Assembly: GCA_026413255.1 (NCBI GenBank)
Contig: JAOCZO010000022.1
Coordinates: 145,397 to 209,396 of the forward strand
DNA: 64,000 nucleotides
Reading direction: 5' to 3'
From: Fereydounia khargensis
Taxonomy: Eukaryota > Basidiomycota > Ustilaginomycetes > Urocystidales > Fereydouniaceae
Shown: one piece after another, positions 55,649 through 64,000 of the stretch
Layout: each line of letters begins with the position of its first letter
Position numbering within the stretch: position 1 is the first letter of the stretch
The notes under the pieces: generated by a model
What the model saw: the letters and a program-made list of their open reading frames with translations, nothing else
Databases searched by the model: none
Told to the model about the DNA's origin: nothing
Made by a program: the position numbers and the translations under genes

Positions 55649-57448
55649 TCAGCTCCTCCATATGTGCATTTGAGCGTCATAGAACGAGCAGCTATACACG
55701 AGTCGGTTGCTTTCTTCGTCAAGGCCTCGGTCCCAATCGCAACCGTAGGCCAGGCTGTCGTGCTTGTCGAAACGGGTGACAATGTCCATCTCCTGTCCTC
55801 TGCTGAGCCTTGATCCGGACTCGTTCGCCTGCAGTTCGTCCAGTGAGAGGATCTTAAAGCCGTCGTGCATACACCCGACGAGCAGCTTAGATGCATCTGT
55901 TGGGTGCCACTTGATTCTCCAGATTCCTCCTCCAGCTTGGGTCTCGCTCACGGGGCGCAGAGGTGACCTGGCATCGAAGAGACGCAGTACGGAGTCGTAG
56001 CTGGAGTGGCTCTGTGTCAGACACATCTTGACCTATGAGACTGACTTGAATGGCACCAGACAAATACTCACCTGCCTACGGCCCAGATATGCTCTCGCAA
56101 GTGGTGGCTCTGCATTGACGTGACACCACCGTCAAAGCTATGGGAGGGCACGTCAGGTCAGTCACGGGTTTCGACACTTGGAGTAGGTTTCAGATGCCGC
56201 CCTCACCCTTTTGCGACTGTGAAAGTAGCCTGCCTGCCACTTCCAGAGTTACTAGTACGCAGGTCCCAGCCCTTCATCTTGAGGTCATCACCACCTGAAG
56301 GTATCAGTCAGCAAAGTATTGCCCTGGAAGCAAAGAGAGACGCAAGGTATATCGACTTACCACTCCAGACAACATTGCCTTGGGACCAGCAGTCGAATGC
56401 CGCGATCCACGCCTCAAAATCGTGCGCCTTCCACGTCTCGAGCCCTCTTGGCTTGTCATCGAAGGAAACATTGAGTTCCTCATGGGCCCTGAGCTGTTCG
56501 GCAGCGCGCTCATCCTCGGATGTGCGGTCAAAGTCATCGTCATCACTGTCGTCTTCTTCGCCTGCTGATCTGTCTGACACCTTGACGGCTTGGAGTGCCT
56601 CATCGAGAGTCGGTCCTCCCTGAACAGCGGCACGAACGCTTGGCAGATAGGCCAATGAGCCATCGCTCTGACTGACGATGAGAGAGCTGTCCTGTTCGAG
56701 GCTTGTACGCTTGAGTGCAGACTCGGAGTATCCGTGAGAGGAGCCGCCTCGACGGTCAGACCAGTCCAGGCTAAGACAGAGGGCGTTCTTGCCGTTCAGA
56801 CGAAGGGATGACAGCTGCGCCAACTTGCGCGAATCGAACTCGTGCAAGGTCACATATCCTTTCGCATTGGCTACTCCAAGCGTGGCCGCTGGCAATGTAC
56901 CACTTCCAAAGTTTGCAAGGGCCCTGATGAAAAACGAGTGAGAATCAGAACCTGACTTGCAATATGCGGGCGGTGGGTTGTCCTGCTTACCACTTCATGT
57001 CAAGGATCGCTGGCATGTCGTGTTGATCCATGATATTGCTGTGTTCAAAGTCAGGGAACGCTCAGCCTCTCTCGTCTACCTGAAGTCGTCTTCTGGTCAA
57101 TCTCACCTCGATATCCGCTGGTTTCCATCAGGCATAGCGGAGCGTATGGAGCAGGTGCCTCTGCGAGTGTACTCGGGCCCTCGACTTGGCTCTTGATCTT
57201 GATCCTCATCTTCGTCCTTTCCTTGAGTCCCTTTGTTTGCTGAGATGTTGGCTTCGATCTCCTTCTTGTCGACCTGATATGTTGCGAGGGCAAAGACGCC
57301 AGAGAGCCCGGGGGGCGACTCGATCGAGTCGGCGCAGAGATTTGTCGAGCAGCCAAAGAGCGACTCGGCCTCTGCATCCACGATGTACTTGGTGTTAGTT
57401 GCTTCACGGTCATCTAGCCCGGCTGATCTCTCACCACTCACCACTCAT
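55649..57448 (-). CDS. DPH7: DPH7/RRT2-type WD40 methylesterase of diphthamide synthesis
   Basis: Exons 57401-57107, 57038-56991, 56923-56361, 56294-56207, 56137-56072 and 56000-55649 join in frame. The first exon is uncertain: ATG AGT G at 57448-57442 would need a 40-nt intron but keeps phase, giving about 472 residues. WD40-type segments are seen: 'VDAEAESLFGCSTN', 'ALATYQVDK', 'ILDMKW', 'GVANAKGYVTLHEFD', 'LCLSLDWSD', 'GDDLKMKGWDLR', 'FDGGVTSMQSH', 'SYDSVLRLFDAR', 'GGGIWRIKWHP', 'LVYSCSFYDAQMHIW'. This arrangement matches DPH7/WDR85, which demethylates diphthine methyl ester on elongation factor 2 before final amidation. An acidic insert (SAGEEDDSDDDDFD) between strands is a lineage addition. 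Divergent from the NIPA-type gene. Confidence 0.85.
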
Positions 57449-58083
57449 GTTGCAACTGTGACTTTAATGTAAAGCAGACAACCAGCTGGTTGCGGTGACC
57501 GACTGACCTTCCAAGCTCGGCACGCTGGAAGAAGAGCCAAGCTGAAATAACTTTCACCAGGAGAAAAATGGAAAAAGAAAATCCTCGGCTCGCTGATCTC
57601 CTCCACACATCACCTCACGCTGGGACCCTATTCCTGGCTTGGCGTCGTCTGTCGGCTGGCCCGTGAACGCAACACAAACACTCAACAGGCAACAGCGAGC
57701 TGGGACGCGGCGCGCCAAAAACGGGGCCCATTCTTTTAGAGCCCACGCATGACTAGCGGACTCCCCCCTTTTCTCTCATGCAGGTGGAGACAGGACAGCA
57801 CGACGTTCCAGTCCTGCTTTCCTCCTCGGCGCTTACCTCTCCTAACCCATCCTTCCCAGCTTCCTCCTCTCCCACTTCAGTCACAACCTTGAGCCTGATT
57901 CGACGTGGTTCTTCTTCTTCCTCTTCGAGTCCGCCCTTCTGTTACCATCTGTACAGCACTACAGGGGACATGGCTATCGCAGTCTGAGTAAATCACTCAC
58001 TCCTCTTGAATACTGTCTCCCTTTGCCTCTTTCACCTATCGTGTGGCTTTGTCCCGTTCAAAGTCGCGGCCGTCGTGGCTAGT
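57449..58083. promoter_or_regulatory. Divergent DPH7/NIPA promoter
   Basis: 635 bp with no coding feature. The right half is pyrimidine-rich (CT) and likely the leader of the NIPA-type gene. Confidence 0.45.
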
Positions 58084-60390
58084 ATGACTACTGGAACTCC
58101 TGCGCCTATTAGCGTGCCGACGGCCATCATCCTCGGTCTAGCTGCCAGCTTCATCCAGAGTCTCGGCCTCACCATCCAGCGCAAGTCACACCTGCAGAAT
58201 GAGGCTCTCCCCGCTTCCCGCCGCATCACAGAATGGAAGCGGCCTCTATGGCTCATCGGTTTCACCATCTTCCTTTGTGCCAACATAGGAGGTACCGTCT
58301 TTCAGATTGGCGCTCTGCCCATCGTCATGCTCGCACCTCTTGGTGCCGTGAGCTTGCTCTACAATGCGCTTCTCGCCCGCTTCCTCCTCAACGACTTTCT
58401 CTCCAAGTACATGGTCATCGGTAAGTTGCATCCCATCAGTTTGGCCTGTTTCCTGACGCAAGGCTAACAATCTCAATCTCGCGCCATTCAGGGACGCTAT
58501 TGATTGCTACAGGTGCCATTCTTATCGGCTACTTTGGTGTCGTTCCATCTCCACCACACAGCCTCGATGAACTATTGGACCTCTACTCTCGCCCTACCTT
58601 TGTTGCGTTTGCAACCATCTTCACCTTTCTCTTCATTGGAGTTCTGGCTGTGGTGAGTTCCTCAATGTCTAGACACCTTTCTTGAAACCTAAAGCTGATG
58701 GATGGTTGTCCTCCGCGTTCCCAGTCCCACCTCACCGAATGGCAGCTCGAATTCCGACTCCAACAGGCCTCCCAGCCGCCGCCTCGACCAAAGACTCGAT
58801 CCCGCAGCTCGCGCTCTAGATTGCGTCGTCGATGGTCTGCACCCACACTGGCACCTGTGGCCGAAGTTAGCGAGAACAGCTCGGGAATCTCAACTCCTGT
58901 ACTTGCCCAAGCTGATGACAGTGCGCGCAATGCTAACGCCTCCAACACCGGCACGCTGCCCCGTGGACGCACCTTTAGTGACGTTCGCATCCCAGACCCT
59001 TCTCAACACCGCTTCGCACAGTCTAAGCGTGATTACGGTACCATCAGTCGTGGACACCCTCCTGCGACAGCCAACGGCAAGCGCCCAGCACGGAAAGGGT
59101 CACATCAACTAGATTTGCGCGAGCTCCTCCATGATTATCCCGAACGCATCGACGCAGAGACGGTGCGAAAGACTAGACTAGCCCTCTCTGTCGCCTACGG
59201 CGGAGCTAGCGGTACCATGTCCGGCGCATGTCTCTTGCTGGCCAAGAGCGGCGTAGAACTTCTTCTTTTGTCGCTGGGTGGTGACAATCAGTTTCGTCAC
59301 TGGCAGAGCTGGATGTTGATCTTCATTTTACTCGCTGCGGCCCTTCTTCAGGTGAGTCTTAATCTTCCCCACGACCCTCATGCTCCGAGAGCCGCAGGGC
59401 GATCTAACATCCTTTCATGAACAGCTTTGGTACCTCAACAAGGCGTTGAAGTTATCAGATCCGACCCTTGTCTGCCCGTTGGCATTCTGCTTTTACAACA
59501 CGTCGTCCATTGCTTTGGGACTCGTCTATTTCGACCAACTCGGCGCCCTCGCATGGTACGACATCCTCGCTGTCATCCTAGGTACTGCAGTACTATTAAC
59601 AGGAGTGTGGATCGTCAGTCTGCACGGCAATGATCGGGAAGATGTTGACAGCTGTACTGTCGGTGACTTTGGGGCGCCAATCCTCTCCCCTCAAAAGACA
59701 GAATCCTCGCCAGTGTCTACGGCGGAAGACATTGAAGGGTTGCTAGCAGCCAACGCTGCAGGTATCGCTGGCCCGCATCTTCCGAGCCCAGGAATGGCAT
59801 CCACTAGCACCCTCCAGAGTGGCTCCAGCGCAAGCAACTCCCCGAGCAGCTCAACGGCCTCGCCGCTGCACTCACCTGTTTCTGCGCGACCTCCTGTTCA
59901 TCGGAGGCGTGCTTCGGCCCATCAGCGGCGGCCAACGATCACGCTTGAATTTCCTTTGCGCGAGGATATGTTTGGGTCGCCTTTGGAGGATCTAGAAAGT
60001 CCAGGCGGTCGCCGCCCAGGATCTGGGCTGTACAACACGATTCTAGAGCACGGTCTCTCGATCGGTCTGAGTCCAAGCTCTCCCGGTTTCCACTTGCAGC
60101 CGCGATCACCTCATTCCACTTTGCATGGGCATCCGCGGCGTTCCATGTCTGAGGCGGATGTGCATACTCAGAGGGATGACGAGGACGACTCTACCGCGCT
60201 GCACCCGCCGCATCAGCACCAGCAACAGCTGACTAGGGTTCTGGCAGAGCGGCTTGAACGGATACGGCAAGGAAGCAAGAAATGGTTCTCGTTCGGCAGG
60301 ATCCGACCGCAGCAACAAGAAGCATCTCCCCACATGGGTCTTGGGCTACACATTGATGAAACGCGCCAGCCTCTTCTCTCCAACAACTAG
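58084..60390 (+). CDS. NIPA-type magnesium transporter family membrane protein
   Basis: Exons 58084-58420, 58492-58652, 58725-59351 and 59425-60390 give 696 residues. The start 'AIILGLAASFIQSLGLTIQR' is the first membrane helix of the NIPA/DMT superfamily. Then come 'PLWLIGFTIFLCANIGGTVF', 'MLAPLGAVSLLYNALLARFL', 'LLIATGAILIGYFG' and a helix near 'TIFTFLFIGVLAV'. A cytosolic, Arg/Ser-rich loop of about 150 residues interrupts the membrane part. It resumes with 'LALSVAYGGASGTMSGACLL', 'WMLIFILLAAALLQLWYLNK', 'VCPLAFCFYNTSSIALGLVY' and 'ILAVILGTAVLLTGVWIVSL', nine segments in all. A disordered tail of about 230 residues contains Ser/Pro-rich sequence, the His/Gln cluster 'HPPHQHQQQ' and a final 'RQPLLSNN'. 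Human NIPA proteins transport magnesium at endosome and plasma membrane; substrate here is inferred. Convergent with MON1 (93 bp). Confidence 0.9.
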
Positions 60391-60483
60391 TTGTATTCCT
60401 TACACGTTCAAAGTCGCACACATGGAATGATACCAAAAACTCTTTGTTGTTGACAATGGGGTATACAGTAAAAACGGGTGAAA

Positions 60484-62196
60484 TCAGAATGCAAGTCCGG
60501 CAGTGATAAAGAGTTCTTGTTCGTGTGTCTTTGCCCATTTTGCGACTGCGTTTGCGGCTGCTACAACGGCAGATTTGGATACGCAGGGATTTAGGGCGAG
60601 GAAGAGCTGGAAGGGCTGTGTGATCCAAGCGAGGACGGCGACGTCTCGGGTTTGTAGGAAGTGCATTTTGGCCGGGGCAGTAGGGTGATGTATCGCTGCG
60701 TGGGCGTGGGCGTATAGGGTGGCTAGGGCAGGGGAGGGAGGAGCAGGGCTTGTGATTTGGACGTAGGTGCGGGACTTGTACACGTAGTGTCGCAGACCGG
60801 GAACGCGGAGGTCGTCCTTTGTCGTTGTGAGAGACGCAGCTAGTTGGGCTAGGAGAGATTTTTTCTCTAGCGCCGCAGCAATTTGCTTGCGCCAGCTGCT
60901 GATTTCCGCAAACCCGTCTCGGTTGCCTGTGACAACGAGGAGGGCGATGCGCTGTTCGTGTGGGGGGAGGAAGGATACGTAAGCGTGTACGAAGCCCTGC
61001 GGGGCGAACTTGGGGAGACAGAGTGGGATCCAGCTTTCTGAGCCGGACTCTGGCTCGCGGAGCGACTCGACGGTATTGATGAGCACGTGCATGTCGGATG
61101 GGTGGACGCTGTGCCGTCGCGGTCGGAGGAGGGTGACGACCTGTTCGTTGGCGAGAAGTGCGACGTAAAGTAGGTCTTTGGGGCGTGCGTCGCCTTTGGG
61201 CGGGAGGAGGGCGGTGGCTATCGCTTCGCGGAGTGACGGGTCCACGCGCACAGGCTGGAGTGCTTCTAGGGGATACGATACGTCCGTCTGCAGTCTGGTG
61301 AGCAGGGTGCCGAGTACGCCGTCGGTGCCCTCGAGCAGGCGTCGGAGATCAAAGTTGGGCATGCGGGCAAAGAGGCGTGTCAGCTGGCCAGCGCTGACGA
61401 GTGACAGTACCTGCAGGTAAAGGTTTTCGAGGTGATTGCGGAGCGTGGAAGCTGGTTCGCCGCGCGCCGACACGCACACGAGGTAGAGTGGCGAGCGGAG
61501 CAGGAAGGCGATGCGGGTCGAGCCGTTGGTGATGAAGCGCAGCTTGTCGCCCTCCTCGTCGGCGAAGATGGAGATGAGTGCCTGCATCACGCCCACCTGG
61601 GTGGTGGCTTGCTCCTCCTCCTCATCCTCAAGCGCCTGGCGGAGCTTGCGCTCCTCCTCTGACTCCTGCTCGCCTGGTGTCTGGCGCCGCCGTGATGCTG
61701 CGAGGTGGCTGATGTAGATGGGCTTGCCTGCGCTGCTGAGGATGTAGTAGCGCCGCTGCGGCAAGTCGTCCTCACTGGCCGCAGTATCACTGTGGCTAAG
61801 TTCTTGCTCCTCTTGCTCCTCATTTGCGGTCGCGATCGCCTTCTGCTTGCCCTTGACGCTTCCTGTCCCCACGATCTCAGCACGATGGCTCACAGAGCGG
61901 ATAAAGCCAAGCGCATCGCCCTCGCGCTCGATATGGACCTGTTCCACATTCGTATTGGTAGGCTCAGCATTGTGCGCAAACAAAGAGGAGGCAGACGCCG
62001 TCGAGTCTGCGGTATTGGTGGTGGTGTGTGACTTGGTCAGCAAGTCCGCTGGGCGGATCGACGAGGCCTCGAGCGAGGGCGTGCTTGCTCGCGAAGGCGT
62101 GATGAGCGAACTGACGGGTCCGCTCACCTTGCGTCTGTGTCCGAGCACTGAGGCGAGAGGCGCCGCTGTGTCAGAGTCGGATGGTGCCTCTACCAT
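60484..62196 (-). CDS. MON1: Mon1, subunit of the Mon1-Ccz1 Rab7/Ypt7 exchange factor
   Basis: Intronless, 570 residues. A disordered, Ser/Thr-rich N terminus of about 140 residues precedes the three longin-type domains. Landmarks are 'RRYYILSSAGKPIYISH', 'VGVMQALISIFADEEGDKL', 'RIAFLLRSPLYLVCVSARGE', 'LENLYLQVLSLVSAGQLTR', 'WIPLCLPKFAPQGFVHAYVS', 'LRHYVYKSRTYVQITSP' and 'HFLQTRDVAVLAWITQPFQL'. These fit Mon1/SAND proteins. With Ccz1, Mon1 activates Ypt7 on late endosomes and autophagosomes for fusion with the vacuole and displaces the Rab5 factor. Together with VPS36 it adds to the endosome theme of the window, though the two are 50 kb apart. Confidence 0.95.
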   Translation of the reverse strand: MVEAPSDSDTAAPLASVLGHRRKVSGPVSSLITPSRASTPSLEASSIRPADLLTKSHTTTNTADSTASASSLFAHNAEPTNTNVEQVHIEREGDALGFIRSVSHRAEIVGTGSVKGKQKAIATANEEQEEQELSHSDTAASEDDLPQRRYYILSSAGKPIYISHLAASRRRQTPGEQESEEERKLRQALEDEEEEQATTQVGVMQALISIFADEEGDKLRFITNGSTRIAFLLRSPLYLVCVSARGEPASTLRNHLENLYLQVLSLVSAGQLTRLFARMPNFDLRRLLEGTDGVLGTLLTRLQTDVSYPLEALQPVRVDPSLREAIATALLPPKGDARPKDLLYVALLANEQVVTLLRPRRHSVHPSDMHVLINTVESLREPESGSESWIPLCLPKFAPQGFVHAYVSFLPPHEQRIALLVVTGNRDGFAEISSWRKQIAAALEKKSLLAQLAASLTTTKDDLRVPGLRHYVYKSRTYVQITSPAPPSPALATLYAHAHAAIHHPTAPAKMHFLQTRDVAVLAWITQPFQLFLALNPCVSKSAVVAAANAVAKWAKTHEQELFITAGLAF

Positions 62197-62519
62197 CGCG
62201 GGTTGATCGTGGTGGTGGGTGGGAATGTGATGCGTAAGGGTCAGCTGTGCTTTTCTACAGTCTTGGTCTGACGCAAAGAATGTAACCTATAGAATACGCA
62301 CGACTGCAACTGCAACTGCACCGTGCACTGACGGAGCTGAGCTCCTCCACCCCACTGGAAACAACCTCAGCCATACGCGATACAAATCAAAGCACCAAAT
62401 TAGAGATTCGAATCCGCAGATGGTATCCTAACTAGAAACACTTTTAGATACGTGTTGTGGGGCTCTACCAAGGAAGAATAGCTCAACAGGAGAGGAGAAG
62501 ATACTGTAGCTCTACATGA

Positions 62520-63674
62520 TCACACACTGTTGCGTGTACACCGCGAGATTTCGAAACTCGTATCAGTAACCTGCGTCGGTCCGGGCGCAGCAGTGTCTGT
62601 GGTTCTACTACTCACCTCGTTCTCGTCACCGCTAGCCTGCTTGGCCAGGTCGCGCGTAAAGTTGGCGCCGCCGCCTCCGCTGCCGCGCAGGTTGACGACG
62701 AGCACACCCGTGTTCTTGGGGTCGATGTGCGCATCCAGGCGGTAGCTGTCAAAGGACACCTTGGTCAGTCGCCAACCAGCGGCTCATGCATACAAGTGCA
62801 GTGCGGTACTCACTCTCGCATCAGCTTCTCAACAGCAGGTGCAATGTGCTGGCGGTGGTCCTTCGAGTGGAGGCCCTTGCCAACGATAAAGCGCATCTCG
62901 TTCCATCCCTGGGCCTGGCCATTTCGCACCGCCTGTTCGGTGCGCTCGAGTGCCTCGGATGTGTACAAGCCGTGAAGATCTATTGAATGTGATTCAACAA
63001 AGCACCGGATTCAGATTCAGTCTGCCGCAAGAGGTGTGCTCGCATACTTACCGACCGTGCCAACGGGGCTGTCCTCGTTGTTAGCCATAAAGATCCAGTC
63101 AGCAGCCTGCTTGTTGAGGCGCTGCATTTCCTCCTTGTGCTGGTGACCCTCAGTGCTGAGCTGCTTGGCCTTGGCGCCGTCTCCCCTCTCGTGGGCGGCA
63201 TGCGCCTGGTCAAAGCAGCGCGACATGGCATCGCCCTCGGCCCGCGCGCGGTTGCGCAGGTCCATGTACTGCGAGTCGTGCTGGTTCACCTGGTTGTCCG
63301 CCGAGTACTTGTAGTGGGGTCCCTGAGTAGGTGCTTGAGAGTTCATCTGAGGAACATGATACTGCCCCTGTGGTGGTGGTGCTTGTGACTGCCCCCAACC
63401 AGAGTGAGCAGCTGCCGCACCGCCGGCAGCTCCAGCACCAGCCGCAGCAGCATAGCCGCCGTAGGATTGGCCGGCGCCCTGGCCACCAGAAGGCTTGTTC
63501 TGGTTCTTCTTCCACCAGGTGAATGCCTACGTTGTGTGGATGGATGGATGGATGTCAGTATCGATCTGCACTGCAGGCAGGGATGCCGGCGGTTGGGGGA
63601 AGAGCACGCACCTTTTTGCCATACTTGAGGATCTGGCGCTTGTGCTGCTTGAGGAAGCGAATGACCTCGTCCAT
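62520..63674 (-). CDS. Smr-domain protein with DUF1771 helical region
   Basis: Exons 63674-63612, 63526-63052, 62979-62814 and 62745 downward. The N-terminal 'MDEVIRFLKQHKRQILKYG' helix is followed by a Gly/Ala/Gln-rich linker. DUF1771 comes next ('YMDLRNRARAEGDAMSRCFD', 'AHAAHERGDGAKAKQLS', 'GHQHKEEMQRLNKQAADWIF'), then the Smr domain ('VDLHGLYTSEALERTEQ', 'MRFIVGKGLHSKD', 'AHIDPKNTGVLVVNLRG'). The LDLH-like motif appears as VDLHGL and the loop as GKGLHS, so the nuclease-type fold looks intact. Fungal relatives such as Cue2 cut mRNA in no-go decay; this protein may act on RNA or structured DNA. The C terminus is uncertain: read-through ends at 62520 (309 residues), whereas a GTGAGT donor at 62615 and an acceptor before 62503 would end at 62483. 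Confidence 0.85.
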
Positions 63675-63918
63675 GGCGACCCGGTCTATCTATGGCAACG
63701 AGACTAGTCGTTGCTGTGAAATGGTATAAGAGGTGGTGATGGTGCAGGGTATAATGAAGCACCAAAGCGGCAGTGCACATCTCTCCATCTCTCGGCCGGC
63801 CGGCCGACCTCTGTCAAAGTCCAGACCACACCGCGCTCGCTTGACGCGCCTTGTTCGCTGCCGTCCTTTGTTCCGCCTCCCAAAACGGCAACACGCATGA
63901 AGGCGATCAAGTCGCGAG

Positions 63919-64000
<82 letters not shown>
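63675..64000. other. Smr gene upstream region ending in a microsatellite
   Basis: No gene is seen. A GGCC-rich patch (CGGCCGGCCGGCCG) lies at about 63794-63808. The last 76 bases are an AG dinucleotide run that continues beyond the window. Confidence 0.5.
63925..64000. repeat. (AG)n microsatellite, truncated by window end
   Basis: At least 38 uninterrupted AG units run to the last base, so the true length is unknown. Confidence 0.97.

Overview
This window reads as nuclear DNA of a basidiomycete fungus. My best placement is a smut-type yeast or fungus of the Ustilaginomycotina. The reasons are: eukaryotic genes with GT-AG introns mostly of 56-97 nt; GC-rich coding DNA; several long intronless genes (HMG-CoA reductase, CLU1, MON1, citrate synthase, subtilase); Ser/Arg/Pro-rich disordered proteins; a single 5S rRNA gene between protein genes; and no bacterial operon features. 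The lineage call is inference. Family assignments come from motif recognition, not database searches, and exon borders were placed by hand from splice sites and reading frame.

Layout, left to right. 1-9.1 kb: 3' part of NSE3 (Smc5/6 complex), a serine-rich orphan, a citrate synthase ending in a peroxisomal signal, and VPS36 (ESCRT-II) on the minus strand. 9.9-24.6 kb: CLU1, a 2.5-kb leader/promoter region and HMG-CoA reductase, then minus-strand PITH-domain protein and DRG1 GTPase, and a plus-strand DAP1-like heme protein. 24.7-33.1 kb: pyridoxamine-phosphate oxidase, a large secreted subtilase, then 3.9 kb with no recognisable gene. 33.1-37.3 kb: divergent ribosomal protein genes uS11 and eL38, a dispersed 5S rRNA and a small secreted protein. 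38.5-50.4 kb: BCP1, a second orphan, an Mpv17-family protein, an EVE-domain protein, secreted RNase T2, MSH2 and an ECM15-like protein. 51.8-63.7 kb: a tandem-GAF protein, DPH7, a NIPA-type transporter, MON1 and a Smr-domain protein. The window ends inside an (AG)n microsatellite.

The genes are mostly housekeeping and form no single pathway cluster. Themes recur: translation and its factors (uS11, eL38, 5S, DRG1, DPH7, CLU1, BCP1), endosome/vacuole traffic (VPS36, MON1), genome stability (NSE3, MSH2), sterol/heme metabolism (HMG-CoA reductase, DAP1-like) and secretion (subtilase, RNase T2, small Ig-fold-like protein). Many neighbours are head-to-head over short shared promoters or tail-to-tail with 90-230 bp between stops.

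I did not find a clearly new multi-gene system, transposon, CRISPR array, tRNA or virus relic. The most interesting signals are small-scale: stop-free in-frame introns in MSH2 and the Mpv17 gene, a probable dual-start mitochondrial/cytosolic PNPO, a G-quadruplex-like tract upstream of the subtilase, a recurring palindromic GTAC-rich intergenic motif, unusually long ribosomal-protein introns with a possible snoRNA, and a tiny uORF before HMG-CoA reductase.
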